A DNA stretch of 64,000 nucleotides from Bretschneidera sinensis (lineage: Eukaryota > Streptophyta > Magnoliopsida > Brassicales > Akaniaceae): NCBI GenBank assembly GCA_023935145.1, contig CM043704.1:93669373-93733372 (forward strand), given 5' to 3'. The position numbers were made by a program, and so were the translations under genes. The notes beneath the pieces are model-generated. The model searched no databases. It saw only the letters and a list, made by a program, of their open reading frames with translations, and was not told where the DNA came from. Shown one piece after another: positions 49,301-63,009 of this stretch. The stretch's first letter is position 1; every line of letters starts with the position of its first letter.

Positions 49301-52300
49301 AAATTATACAGTATCTTCTGGGGGTTCAACTTGCATTCATTCAAATGATCATGATGTTCAAAGCTTTAATGGCTGGAATTCTGGTGAACCCAGTTCTAGA
49401 TTTGTTCCCCAAGACCAGGTCAATAATGACGGAATGAAAATGGAACATGGGTTGTCTTCTTCTTACAGTGTTCATGCTGGGCCTGGCCATAGGTCAGAAG
49501 AAAGGCGACTCGAACCAACTAATATCCTTTTCCCGGGGAGACTCCATATTGGCCGCAGTGGCAGTCATGTCAGAAGTGGACCTTTATTTTTGCAAGGTTC
49601 CAGCTCTAATCATATGCCACAGAGTGTGAATCTGAATGCAGGGCATGTGGGCAGCAGTGGTAATGGTGGGCAGAGCACAGGAGTCAGTGTCTGCCCTAAT
49701 TTCTACAACTCAAATAAATCAGAAACAGCACAGAGATCATCTGCTAGTTCTTCTAGTGATGGCAGGACTCTATTTGGAAACTCTAGCCATATTGTGGAGG
49801 AAAACATCGGTGGCTCAGGTTCTTCAATGAGTGGTTGGGGTTTATCCTGCAAGAGAAAGGCTCTTGAAGGTACTTCTGGACAGTCTTATTCAGGTGGAAG
49901 TTCAAGCTGCTTTACGCAAGCTGAAAATGGTGTTTGTCATATTGGCCCTGCTCGATATGATGCTTCTAGCAGCTTATGTTTATCTACACCCTCGCGAAAT
50001 TCCCCAAGCATTAGTCCACCTGATCATCTGACTCCGAGATTTGGGGTTGGTGTCAGAGGAGTAGCTTCTGATGCTTTTCCTTTTAGTGTTGCAGGAAATG
50101 CGGAAAGTTCGATGAGAAATTTTGGTAGGAGAGTAAATCCCGGACAGCAGCAGGAATCTGTACAGTTCAATTTATCATCAACTGGGAGTACCAGACATTC
50201 TAATGTTCCTTCCCTTCATCAATCGCCTAGATCTGTCTCATTTAGTGATTCTCTGGACTTGGGATTGACAACACCAGTAGCTGCAAGTATGAGTTCTGCT
50301 GAGAGTCAGCCCCATGCTATGCATATTTCTGCTTTGTCAAGGAATATGCATCCTTTCCCTTGGAATGGGGCTTCCAGTTCAAGAGCTGGCAATTCATCAA
50401 ATACCCTAGTCCCTGGAGAGAGAGATTTTGCATTACGAGAGGATGCAAATGTAAGAAGTATCCCAAGAAACAATGTGGAGTATCCCATGTTTACACCTGC
50501 AACTGAGATGAGAAATGTGGTGCAAGATCCAGCTAGTTGGAGTTTGGCCCCTGCCAACATTAGTGCTTCTGGATGTGTTCCTTCTGCTGCTAGGGTTGGA
50601 CCCAGTTCAAGCATCCATCCTTTGCAAACTCCTGCCTGGATTCCTCCCCACAACACCTCAACAAATAATCAGCAAAGATTGCCAGAATTTTCTCCTTGGT
50701 CTTTATTTCCATCCGTTGACTCTGAATCTGCTGGTCATAGTGGTTCTTTTTCTTCATTAGCTACAGGCCCTTCTATTTCCTCAACTGAGACAGTAATGTC
50801 ATCTGGACCAAATAGCCGAGGCCATCGTCAACAACACCGAAGATCAGCATTATTGTTAGAGACACAAGGTGATGATGTTCTTGGTATGCCTCAGTCATTC
50901 CGTGCTTTAGCTGCTGATATTGAAGGGAGGCACCGGCTGATATCTGAGGTTTGTATTCTAAGTATTTTTTCTTCCTTTCAACTTTACTGTTTCTATATGG
51001 GTATGGTGTTCTCTGAATTGATTGTTAAATAGGGGTGTTATTGACACTTGGGTTTTTAGATTACTGTTTCATATCATTTTTACAATTAGCACAGTTCAGT
51101 ACACATGTATTGTTTCCATAGTTCCTGCAGGTTGCATATCTCATTTGAATTTTTTCTCATCTAAGAAGACATGAATGGATTTTAAGTGTTACTGTTGATC
51201 AGTATCATTCTATTTGTTTTACAGTTGATATTTTTAACTAAACCATCTTGCATAAAGACATTAAAAATAAACTAGATCAGTGAGTAGGTTCTTGAAGGAT
51301 ACGAATTATGAAATAAAGTTTCACTTGGGTTTTATAAGGCCTCTCTAACCTTTTGGTCATCTCAAGGTGGATGTATAAGACACCTTGAGGATTTACACAT
51401 TTAGTTGTGGTTTTCTCTGGGTTATGCCTCACCTTGAGGTTTTAAGATGCGCCTCTGAGATTTCTGTGTTTGTTGACGACTGAGGTAGTAAAAATATAGT
51501 GGTGGCTTCAATTTGGCACATCTCTATCCAGCATGGAATTGTGTTGAACCTTGACGAGTGATGCTTGCAGCTTGTGTGGTTGTTTTCCATTTTTCTCGGA
51601 GATTAATCATGTTTCTATCCTCTGGTTGTGTTTAACAATTTTAAAGCCATGTTTTGCATTTTTTCCCATAATGTTTCTTTGTTGTAAATGTGTGGCACCC
51701 CCTTTTTTCTCGTTTTTAATAGTAGTATACTTCAAAAAAATGTGTCTTTGTTGGTGTGTGTTTTCTTTCTCCGTAATTGTATTCGTTTCCTAGAATGTCT
51801 AAAAAGTTTTATATATTATCTAAATTGTGTCAAAGTATCCCTCTTCTCTTTCTACCCATTTCCATTGTTTCTGTGCATTTTAAATAAGAAAGTTTAAAAC
51901 ACCTACTTATCGGGAAAATAAAAATATAAAACACCTATCATGGATTGCATCTTTAATATAATATATAACTTATCAGGTCACCTTTTTTGTTCTTTCTTTC
52001 TATCTATCTATCTGGAAATTTTTGAGTTTTCCTGATTTGTCTTAATGATAATCTTCTCGTTACTGAAAATGTTTGATTTTTGTTTGAAGACATTGTTTTG
52101 AATTATCGTATTACAAAGAGGCAAAACGGCTAAAGTGGTTGAAGTGCATTGTGTGGTCCATAGGAAATTTTTGAGTTTTCCTGATTCATCTTAATGATAT
52201 TCTCCTCGTTACTGGCAATGTTTGATTTTTGTTTGAAGACATTATTTTGAGTTATCATATTACAAATAGGAAAAATGGCTGAAGTGTTTGAAGTGCATTG

Positions 52301-55300
52301 AGTTTTAAGCTCATTTGCAGAGGTGTATGTTCTATTTAAGATATTTCTAATCTAATATACATTTTCTTTTTGTATTATATTTTTGCAAATATGTAAAACT
52401 CCTTGAGCAAATTTGTAGAACATTTTAGGTGGTTACCAGATGATGGTTGTTGATATGCAATGGCATTTGCTCTCTATTCTGGAGAACCTAATTGAATTGT
52501 GAACCAGAGAGGAAACTTTTATAAAATAATATTTTTTGTTTTCATTTATTTAGGAAACTGAAATAGCAGGAAACTAAAGTAGGTATGATAATTTTAAATC
52601 TATGTAAGTGAATTTATGTATGCTGCTCACGTGGAAGTGTTTTGCATAACGTAATATGCTGTGATGCCTCACCTTGGGAGATGATAATGCCGTGCTTTTC
52701 TGGTATCATTTCCAGTCACTTTATTGATGGCCCTGGATAGAGTTTGGTACAAGGAGTACATCTTCCTTCACATATTTGTGGCCCTTGATACAATTTGGTA
52801 TAAGGGGAGACATCTTCAAGTCACTTTATGGGTGGCCCTTGATACAGTTTTTTGTAAGGAGAACAACTTCTGATAGAGTCTGGGACCAATGCTTTTGTGA
52901 ATGGATCGCTAATCATCTTGTTACAGGGAGAAGATGCAGTAAAAAGATCTAATTGCTTGGTTGATGGTTTGAAATGTGATGTCAGCATAATTTTATGAAT
53001 ATTTCAAAAATAAAACTGCTGTTGCTGAGAATATGAAATCTAAGTATCACAAGATTTTATTATTTTAGCCCTAGAATTGATCTCTTAGATGGTTTCTTTC
53101 TCTAGACAAGGATTTTTTTTAAAACTTTTAATGCTGTATATGACATTTTGTTGGACATAAGGATGGGCTAAAGCAAATTTTTTTGGTGAAAACTATCTTT
53201 AATTTTTATTTCGTAAAAAGAGAACCAATTTACATGATAACAAGATAAAGGTATGTGTTTTTTTTTTATTGGGAGGGGCTGAGAACAATTAAGAAGGGGA
53301 ACCCATACAAAACATAGGATTTCAGGTTTTTGTGCGGAGTAAAAATGTCAAAGAATGAAAAGGGGAAGAAGGAAGAGGAGGAAATGATGATTAGATGATC
53401 TTGTGACTAGTTACCTTGAACATTTGTAACTTGGTGAATACATACACTACTGATAATTGGGTTGTGATTTGGTGAATCCCTAGCCTAAACCATTTGCTTG
53501 AAAAGAACTACAAGTTGCAGAAATTGTTGGAGATGAAAATTTTTCCTTCAATATTTGACTTTTTGGACATTTTTCGGAACTGAAGAAGAAGAATGTTAGA
53601 CATAGGGTGTGGTTTCATTGATTTGGTGAAGCCCTATCTTTAGCTTTTTGATTACTCAAAGAAGAGAGAGAACAAAGATTGATTTAAATGGCAAGTTTCA
53701 TCAATTTTGCTAAGCCCTAGCCATGATTTTTTGGTTGCTTGAATCAGAAAATAAAATTTTAATTTACTTTTGAGGAAGAAAACCTGTAAAGTGGGCTCTG
53801 GTGTGCTTTGAAAACAAAATAAATTCTTCACTTTTTCAGTTTAAAGATATGATAATTTTTCCTTAAAAGATATATTTTTTAACGTAATTTTATGTTTTGA
53901 ATTATAGATGAATGGAACTTCTTTAGGTTGAAAGTATGCAATTTAGATTTATGACACCTTAGCATACACGGGATGAATTATACCTAATAAATCAAGCTTC
54001 ATTTCACTTCTACAAGAAAAAAAATAAAATGTAATTGAAATTAAACCTAGTATATGAAGCTCGTAATTACTTCATGCAAGAAAAAGTAATATTTTATTTA
54101 TCCGAGATCTTAAATGTCTATATCTTATAACCAGTCGATATAAATTGGAACTTAGAATCAAAGTAAGGATATATTTAATATGATATTTAGTGTTGCACTT
54201 CAAAATTGAATGCTGATATGACATGGGTTACCTCTGTTCATTGATCATTTGCGTGTTTGACACGTATTGATGTTGATACCCATTCTGTGTCTCCTTTTTG
54301 GCATTCATTTATGATCTTAAAGATTAATCATATGGTTTCTTGCTATTCTAGTTTATCCTTGTTGCTCATAGTTAAATCATCTTAGATAACTCACCCTTGT
54401 TACCGGCTCAACCTTATGTTTTTCTTGTTTTTAGTTTAATATGAGAGAAATTTTAAGCATGCACATTATTGTCTTTCCTTACATTGTCACTTACCCTACT
54501 AATTTTTTGCATGCTATTTATTTTGCCTATCATTCTGTGTTCTATGACAACGCTCGCTTCACAAACACCGTGTTATATTTTTCTCTGTGACCATTTTGTA
54601 AGTCATGGTGTCCTTGATAAATTGCACCTTCTTTCCTGTATCCAGTTCGATATGTATTGGAGCCTGACAATGCAGTTAATTGCCTTTTACCTTCAATGGT
54701 TCATCTATTATCATTATGTGATTAATGCTAATGTGATGTTACATAGTTTTGTAATTATTTAGGAATGTAATATAATGCACCTTAACTCATTGGATCCTTT
54801 AAGTTTGGTTGTGATGTAGCAAGTATAGGTTGCATTGTACTTCTTCCATCTAAAAGATATGAGTTTGACGAACATTTTTATTGCAAAGATTTCTTTTAAA
54901 ACTTAATTATAAAATTACTCAGATCCCTCTTGAAATTCAGACGTAACTTTTAACTCAGGTTTCTTTGAGATCCTTGCTACATGACTGCAAAAACAATTAT
55001 ATGTCTTGCAGTTTGATTAGCCTGCCCTTGATATCTTTTCACCCCTTCCAGCTTCATTTTGGGCTGCTAGTGTTCATTTTCTTTCTCATGTTTCCATCCA
55101 AAATATTTTATTTATCATCAGTATCAGATTGGGAGAGTGTACTCCTATTAAGCTAACAAGGTACATTCATTATTTGCCAGAACTTTCTTTTTATAATCTA
55201 GTTAGGATTAAATATGATAGTGATAGGATATTATCAAGACGCTTAATAATTGAAAGTGTAGCAATGAAGTTTGATAATTCATGGTATTTTGCAGTATATC

Positions 55301-58300
55301 TTATGGAAAAACAGGAATTCGGTGCACCCCCTTGGTGCCTTTTTTTTAATAATTCTTTTACTTATATAAAAAAAGGAGAAACAAAAATTGGAAGTAAAGA
55401 CATAACTGTCGCATCATGTGTTCCGGTTCCACTTTAGTTTTGTCCCTTCTCTTTTTTGCTTGCTCCCTCTCTCACTCTCTCTCTCTCCCTCATAGGTCCT
55501 TGATCTTTTACATGCTCAGTCTCCGTCTCTCCCCATCTCTCCTTTCAGGTTATATTCTCAATTTCACCACCAATTTTTCTTCTGTCTTTCAGCTGACCCT
55601 TTTTTTCCTTCTTTTTTAACTTTTCTTTTTCTCTTATGTATGATTAGATGTAGATGCTTCCACTGTGTAGCGACAGGTAAGAGATTCATGTCTGTTGTAT
55701 CATGAATTTATAAAGTTTCCATGTTCATATTTGCTTTAGGTTATAACAGAGCAAAGAGATATTTCAAACATCTAAATAGATCTACATGACCGGGCTACCC
55801 TGTCATTAAGTAAGATTGAAATGTGCCCCAAAATCATTTCTTGTCCTTTTGTTCCTACTTACATTCTGTATTGCATTCAAAGTTCCATCAGATTCTTCAA
55901 GATCACAAAGCAATTAATGGCCAATTGGACGTTTCTTTAAAAGTGGATTTTATATGAATGGTTTATTTCTAGTGAATTGTTGGTTGACTTTATTTGTATG
56001 TATTTTTATGCACTAATTAGTACTTGGTTTCAGTGCCTTGTACACCACAGACATTGTTGCACATGAAGTCTTAAATGAAACTTTTTCATATTCTGGCACT
56101 GGTTTTTGTCCCTTTTTATAAAAATCGATTAGTAATAACCGCTTTTTTTCTGTGTACTGATATGTTTGCATATCTGGAACCTGGATATCGCATTCAATGT
56201 TTGTTGCTTATAACTGTGAAAGGAGTTACTACCCAATTGTCTCATAGAATTTGCAATTTATTATTGTCATTAGACAAAATCTGTACCTATCTTGTAGGAT
56301 TTTGTGAAATCCAACAGACATTGATGCTTCCGTAATATTTATACAATATCACAACTTTATTTTGTAATTAACTTTCATAGAATGTTTATTTATGGCTTAC
56401 AGTTCTTTCAGCCTTTTGTTGTAACTAATGTAAGTATTGGGTTTTCTTTAGCCTTTCATGTTTTTTTCTTCTAGCCGATAAATTGATTCGGTCTGCAAAT
56501 AATCCTTCCGAATTTGGTTTCTTTTTTGTGATGTTTGCTAATTGCTTTTTGATTGTGAATCTAGTATGGATCCCCTGAGAGGTGAGTTTGGCAATATAAT
56601 ACGTTATCAGTAGAGAGTTCTGTGAATCTTATTTCTATGTTTAAATACATTAGTTTGATGACTATACTGCTAGATAACTATAAAACATTCTCCAGTTTTA
56701 GTGACAAAGATGGTTGCATTATTCACTTTCTTTGATAAATTGAGTGGGATATTCTGTCTTTTATAGGGAGAAGAATACTATCATTTGAGTTGGGTTCTAA
56801 AGAAAATATGGAAGATGGGGAACACACATGGTTGTGCCTTGAATTAAGGCCATGATTATTTACTTATTTGTTTTGTCAGTGGTGAGGGGGAGATTCGGTT
56901 TTATTTTGATTCGTGTAGTATCTCAAAATATAGAACTAATAGGATTACCTAACTATTAAGTCAGGTAATTTTATAGTATTTCTAGACATTTAAGTTGCAT
57001 AGTTGTTAAAGAAGGAAGATTATCAACATTCTTCAATGGTCACGTCATTGAAGATAAATTACATGCTGTCATGAGATGTAACTAAATATAGAATAATAGA
57101 TTGCACCAACAATTCTAAAAGGAGCATTTTGGACCTTACTGGTATCAACACCTGTTTGCAGTCACGGGTTGAGTCTCACACTTCGTACATGTCCATAAGA
57201 TCATAACATATGCATCTTCTCAAAATTTCGAAGATTTGGGGGACAAATGGAAGCTTCAAGACACCGAGTTCATGTTTGTGCATTTTATGGAGTCGATATT
57301 TTACTTCCATTTTTCTTGATCTTGGAATCCATCATAACTTGCCTTGTTTCTTGAATGCTGATGAATGAATTGGGAATTTCGACATGATAGCTATCATAAT
57401 GAGTTGCAAATTGCAATAATAGTTTTTTTTTTTTTATATAAGTAATTTCAATAGTAGAATTAGAATTTAACATAACTATTTTATCACACGCAATAAATTT
57501 ATCAGTGACAGCCATGTATGTGTCCTCTTTTTTTGGTCATAGTAATTAGTCTGTTGACTATTAGTTAAGGAATAACAGGGTGCACTAATTCAATATAAAT
57601 TTTGTGCTTACTGTTGCAATTAGACTCTGTTTAGGATCCTTCTTTTATTTATTTATTGTTAAAACCCTGGGTAGGGAAATGCCCTTACCAATGCTCGAAA
57701 GTGGGCAGGACAAAGGATCCTTCTTGTTAGCTACAAGGTTTATTTATATGGTGAATGGAATAGTCAACTTCTAAGCTCAAGAATAGAGAGGCAGTACTGA
57801 AAGAAATGCCTGGGCAGGTGGCAGTACAGGGGTAGAGAAGAGGGAACCTGGAAAATTGGAAACCCCTTGAGTGGGAATGTAGATGCTATTTATAGCAGGT
57901 TTTGGTAGATTCCTGACTGATGCCCAATGGGAGATCCTCAAGACGTGGTGTAACCGGTCATAACGTCCTCCTTAACGTGAATTTTGCTGAGAATGATACT
58001 TGCCCTGAAGAAAACTGACCATATCTCGTTAATAAGAGCCAAGGGAGAAGGTTCCACCCAAAAGGTCAGAAAGGTAAATGTTTGACTGATGTGGAACCCT
58101 CTCTAACCAGAAGCTAAGATTTTCTACTGATCATCGTGGTGGCATTTCCATTTTGCGTTCTTGTGATGTTAGGGGAAGGCCACATTCTAAATGATCGAAT
58201 ACTGGGGAATAGCCCCCCAAGATGCTGGGGCTTAGGTAATGTGTTGTCACGAGTTTTCATTACAAAATGGAAGCTCTGTGTCCGGCTCCAATTGGAAATA

Positions 58301-61300
58301 CAGACACTGCATGGTTTTTTTTCTGAAAGTATCTAAGTTATGCTCATTTTTTCTTAACTATGCAATTCCAGCACGCTTTTAATTTTATATGTTTGACTCT
58401 TGAAACTATGTTCCTATTGTAATCGATTGGCTAGCTAATTAACTTCGAGCAAGCTATTTTAGGAGTTAATTGTTGATGTTTTTCTCTTTGTACCAGATAC
58501 GACAAGTCCTGAATGCTATGCGTAGAGGGGAGAACTTACGAGTTGAGGTTTGGTCTTGACTTTTACAATTATTTATGTTTGTAGCATTGTGACTTTATTT
58601 TGGGTAATTACTTTTACTACAATGAAAATGTAGCTGGCAGAGGTTGATAGAATCATTTCCTTTTTATCTTATATCAAAGTTTATATACTTTCTTAGTTGA
58701 AGTTTTATTATTGGATCTACTATGTTAACTTGGAATTAGAATAATTAGAGAGTGAAAGGGCTAACAGACAATGTTTGGACCTGTGTATTTATATTAGATT
58801 GTATATGTGACAATTACAATAATACCATTATACTCTAACACTCCTCTTCAAGTTGGAGCATAGACATCATATGCACCTAACTTGTTACAAATATATCTAA
58901 CTTGCGGACCATCTAATGGTTTAGTAAACAAGTTTGCTAACTGATTTACCGACTCACGTCTCGTACTAATTATATTTTGCGAAAGTTTTTTTCGAACGAC
59001 ATGATAATCAACTTCAATATGCTTTAGTCCTCTCGTAAAACATCATATTATTTGCAATTTGAATAGATGCTTGATCGTCACACACCAAACTCAGAGGACA
59101 TGATTGTTTAAACCCAAGTTCTGCTAACAACTGTTTTAGCCAAAACTCACAGTTAGTGTGTGCCATCGCTCTATATTCGGATTCAACACTCGTTCTACTA
59201 ATCACAGTTTGCTTCTTACTTTTCCATGATATTAGATTATTCCAGCATATACACAATATCCAGTAGTGGACTTTCTATCGGATGGTTATGGCTTTGATGA
59301 AATAAATCACGACCAAGGGCACTCTTAAGATATCTCAAAATATGAATAACATCTCAATGACACGCGACTTGGACACTAGACATTAGAATGCACTAACATA
59401 AAGGGACCATACATACGTTTATTAACTAGAGAAGTAAACGGCACACAATGACTTTAACCTGGAACTAACTTTTTCAGATTCTCCATGGATGGATGACCAA
59501 GACGATAATGAATCTTAAAAGGAGACACAACAGCTGGGCAGACAATTGGTGATGGAGTAGGATCAAAGTGGTAAAGACCGTTGGATTCATGCCCGCAACC
59601 AATCATCTTCCTCTGCGTCAAATCCTGAATAAAAACAAAATTAAGAAGAAAAGTAACGGAATAGTTAAGACGTTTAGTAAGCTGACTAATATATAATAAA
59701 CATAAAATATAGATGATAAAGACACAAAAAAACTAGGGTGCATAGTGTTAATGCCACTAGTAGTGGTTTTAGAACCATCAACAAGAGTAACAAATAATGC
59801 CGATGACTAATAAAAATTAGAAAGACATGACAAATGGTAAGTGGTTGTAGTGTCAAGAACCCAAGGTCTAGTCGAAGGATTACTAGATGACAAGCAATAA
59901 GTGTACCTTTCTGGGCCAAAAGAGCAGTCTATGAAGATGCCTGGTGAGCAGCCTTATACTGAAGAAACTCGTCATACTAAGTTTTGGATATTGTCATAGA
60001 AGTTTGGGTTACAGGATTTGAGGTAGGATCACACCCCACAGAATCAAATGTTATAACATTAGCAACTAGAGGAGGTCTACCAACAAAGTCCCAATAGGTC
60101 TCCCTAGTATGTCAATAACGGTGGCAATGAGTACATTGACGAGAGAAACCATGACCAACACCAACACCAACACCAACACCAGGACCAACACGAGTACTTA
60201 TATTACCAGAACCACGTTCTCTACCACTAGCTCGATTATCTTGCCAAGTCTGAGTAACCAAGGTAGATTTCTCAACCACAAATCCTTTGTCGCTATTCTG
60301 AGAAACCGCACGTAACACACAAGAATAAGTCAAGGAAGCTTAGCCTCACCTAGGATTTGTGATTGAACCGGCTTAGACCCATGCTCTAAACCAACCAAGA
60401 ATTTGAAAACCTCTATCTGCTCTTGGCGTTTCTTCGTTGCCTTAACATCATTAAAAATAGGCATCAAGGCATGGAACTCTAAAGGCTCGGCAAAGTACTT
60501 AGTAATGTCACGATCGCCTTGCTGACCATGAAAGAACTTAACATTCACATGATACATCCGATTAAGGTTGCTAGAATACAAAAAACAAACATACTCCAAA
60601 ACTTCCTTACAGGTCTCAAGATGTGTACATGAATCAGCAATTTCGGGTTTCATCAAATTATCGAATTCCACAACAAAGTAATAAGAAGAGAGTTCTCTTG
60701 TTCCCATGCATCAAACAATTTCTTATTCGTGGGCGGGTCATCAGTGAGAAGTTTATGCTTACCATGACCAGTGACATACTTATATATTGCTTTGGTCGAT
60801 TGAACATAATTATTACATAATTACTACTACCAAGTTTCTGAGTAGTGATGATATGAGGAGGCACTTGAGGAGGCACAGTAGGGGTAGACTTGGAATCCAT
60901 AGAACCAGCAACCACCACACAAACGACAAACAAACCGAGTGCCTCCACAAGCAACATAATTTAAAATGAAACTAGAGCAAAATTAGGCCATAAACCAAAG
61001 AGAAGGGAAAGAGGAACATTATGTTTTTTAACACTGTTCGGATCCGGGTCAGCTCAACGGATCCAACCCTTGGGTGAACGGGTTGGGTCTGAGTTAAGCT
61101 ATCAGATCAGAGCCATTCACAGATCTATAAGTAGATCTGCAAAGCTGGAACTCAGAGGACAGGAGATTGTGTCGAAAGTCGTGCCGAAACGGATAGGAGG
61201 TGCGCAACGTTGCTGGAGAAGACAACAGGAGGATCGCGCCGAACTCAGATGATTACAGCAGGGATGCGGCAGAGGTTAGGACTTGTTTAGGGTTATGGCT

Positions 61301-63009
61301 GGAGGTTACAGACGCTGGCTATGTTTAGGTGTAGAAACGGCAGAGGAAGAAGAAAAGGAAAAATTAGGGTGGTTTTTCTTTTGTGTTTATTCAGAATCTC
61401 AAGAGAACATTGGCTCTGATACCATGTTAACTTGGGATTAGAATAGTTAGTGTGAAAAGGCTACCTGACAATGTATGACCGTTGCATTTATATTTAGACT
61501 GTATATGTGACATTTACAATAATACCCTTATACTAGCATACTAGTTCTCATTTAACTTAATATGAGCTGCCATAACAAAGGTATACGAGGCTTGATTTTT
61601 TCAAATGAATTATCTCAAAATACATAAAAGGCTATGTGGCTTCAAACAATTGGACCTATGGTGAATGCTTTTTCTCTTCAAGGTAAAAAATAGAGGTGGA
61701 AAGAGCTCTGTTCTAAAGTTTAAGGCAGCAAATCTCTTAATCTGATTCTACGTGCAAGAAATCCAAGGATCTAGATTTAGTTGCCATTACATAGACTTAT
61801 TCAGCTTCAAATTTATATTTACTAGCTGACCCATGAATCATCCACCAGCAGTGTTTCCTGGTGCAACTAATATTATCTAAAATGAATTTTGTATTCATTT
61901 TTTGGTGCAGGGGAGATCTATTTCACTATTGAACATTGTAGTAATTTAGGCTCAGGGCTATGTTCCTTCATTTACAGCCACCTTTCTATATGTATCACGT
62001 GTGAACTTATTTATGCATGAAATACATGCACAAATTGGTCTCCTATATAGAGCTAGAAGTGGTTCTAGGAATCTAGATGCTTTAAGTCTCCTTTAGCATC
62101 AATTTTTGGAATAAGACAAACTATCATGTGGCCCCCGTTGCCCCAAGAAAAGTGGGAAGAATGTATGAGACCCTAGCTAGCTTGTAAACTTTTTGAAATG
62201 CTTTATAAAATGTACAAGACTATACTTATAGTGCAAACTTGAGCTGGTTAGCAGATGCTCTATTGACCAGGATTAATGCTTAGGCTCTTGCATTCCAGCA
62301 TGTGATATGATATTGTATATCATTTGACTTTCATACTGTGATCTTCCAGGATTATATGCTTTTTGATCCATTCATATATAATGGTATGGCCGAGATACAT
62401 GACAGGCACAGAGATATGCGCCTCGATGTTGATAACATGTCTTACGAGGTAAGAAAAAAGAGAGCAATTTATTTCCCTGTTGGTCTTTTCAAAATGAAGG
62501 CTTCCCCCCCTTATAAAATGATTGGAATATTAGGAATTGTTGGCACTGGAAGAACGAATAGGAGATGTAAACACTGGGCTGAGTGAGGAAACCATTTTGA
62601 AGGTCATGAAACAACATAAATATGTGCGCGTTGCAACCGAAAGCTCACAGGATATGGAGCCTTGCTGTGTTTGTCAGGTATGAGCCAGATAAGATTAGAT
62701 GGCCGTTAAAATTAGCTTTCTTCAGGCCGAGGAGGCCTTGGCACAATGGTAAGGCTGAGGCCCTGGGTCTTAAAGGTCTCGGGTGGTAAAAAATAATTTT
62801 ATTAAGCTGAGATATCAGTTTTAACTTTATTTACATTGCTGAAACCATTATTATGACAGGAGGAATATGCTGAAGGGCACGATATTGGGACGCTAGACTG
62901 TGGACATGACTTCCACACCAACTGCATCAAACAGTGGCTAATGCAAAAAAATCTGTGCCCAATTTGTAAAACGACTGCACTGGGTACAGGAGAGAGCAAA
63001 GGTCGTTAG
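46400..63009 (+). CDS. MBR2-like: RING-H2 E3 ubiquitin ligase, MBR1/MBR2-like
   Basis: A ligase of the MED25-BINDING RING-H2 group; Arabidopsis MBR1/MBR2 ubiquitinate the Mediator subunit MED25 and promote flowering. A 5'UTR exon ends at 46648 and is spliced (2.4-kb intron) to 49060. Coding exons are 49164-50948, 58497-58547, 62350-62448, 62534-62677 and 62860-63009, all phase 0 with GT-AG borders, giving 742 residues. The start at 49164 (MQGQGSTIDSFPE) matches the family start. The first 590 residues are Ser/Asn/Gly-rich and disordered-looking. A C-terminal conserved block (IRQVLNAMRRGENLR, YNGMAEIHDRHRDMRLDVDNMSYE) precedes a C3H2C3 RING with ligands C689, C692, C707, H709, H712, C715, C726 and C729. 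All are present, so it should be active. Introns of 7.5 kb and 3.8 kb make the gene about 16.6 kb. Confidence 0.93.
52014..52300. repeat. Tandem duplication, two units of about 138 bp
   Basis: Units 52014-52151 and 52163-52300 (offset 149) share GGAAATTTTTGAGTTTTCC, then TTTGATTTTTGTTTGAAGAC, and end in GAAGTGCATTG, with scattered substitutions. Confidence 0.88.
52714..52870. repeat. Short tandem repeat, three units of about 52 bp
   Basis: Each unit carries a TGGCCC(T)TGATA(C)A..TTTGGTA..AAGG..ACATCTTC pattern; units one and three both begin GTCACTTTAT. The three copies differ at several positions. Confidence 0.8.
57633..57725 (-). mobile_element. Truncated SINE with 12-bp TSD
   Basis: The insert 57645-57713 is flanked by AGGATCCTTCTT at 57633-57644 and 57714-57725. 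Read on the minus strand it runs CATTGGTAAGGGCATTTCCC, then CAGGGTTTTAACAATAAATAAATAA, i.e. an A-box-like head and a poly(A)-like tail. It shares head and tail with the SINE at 14146-14225 but lacks the middle. Confidence 0.85.
59014..59256 (-). pseudogene. Copia RNase H fragment
   Basis: It contains NLISWKSKKQTVISRTSVESEYRAMA (read as its two halves around the KKQ motif), LLAELGF, LVCDDQASIQIA and FYERTK, which are standard copia RNase H marks. It belongs to the element at 58723-61538 and directly follows a large deletion of the upstream pol region. Confidence 0.9.
60330..60905 (-). pseudogene. Copia gag fragment
   Basis: It begins MDSKSTPTVPPQ and LGSSNYVIIMF, then in a shifted frame has CTHLETCKEVLEYVCFLYSS and EQIEVFKFLVGLEHG, a UBN2/gag-like pattern. 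Interrupted. A (CCAACA)n-like run at about 60150-60180 lies just before the degraded zinc-knuckle region. Confidence 0.8.
62734..62785 (+). mobile_element. tRNA-derived SINE fragment (Au-like)
   Basis: GGCCTTGGCACAATGGTAAGG (an A-box pattern) is followed 26 bases later by AGGTCTCGGGT, a partial B box. This resembles the head of plant Au-type SINEs. It lies in the last intron of the RING gene and lacks the 3' body. Confidence 0.6.

Larger units (their letters stand above)
50949..58496 (+). other. 7.5-kb intron of the RING-H2 gene
   Basis: T-rich plus-strand sequence, as expected for a plant intron. It contains two local duplications (52014-52300 and 52714-52870), a CT microsatellite (about 55466-55494) and a SINE (57645-57713). 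I found no embedded gene. Confidence 0.6.
58723..61538 (-). mobile_element. Internally deleted Ty1/copia element, complete ends
   Basis: The element lies in the 3.8-kb intron, antisense to the host gene. Its LTRs are short: 58723-58840 (3' LTR) and 61425-61538 (5' LTR), both TG...CA. The 5-bp TSD TACTA is perfect at 58718-58722 and 61539-61543. The PBS (TGGTATCAGAGCC on the minus strand, 61412-61424) abuts the 5' LTR, and a GAAGAGGAG polypurine tract abuts the 3' LTR. Internal parts are gag (about 60330-60905, with interruptions), a fragment of GAG-pre-integrase (HYRLGHPSMENLKKLVPG near 59500) and RNase H (59014-59256). Most of integrase and all of RT are absent, so it is non-autonomous. Confidence 0.95.

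Noticed and set aside
62734..62785. Possible tRNA gene
   Set aside because: Only an A-box-like head and part of a B box are present; no acceptor stem or full cloverleaf can be drawn.
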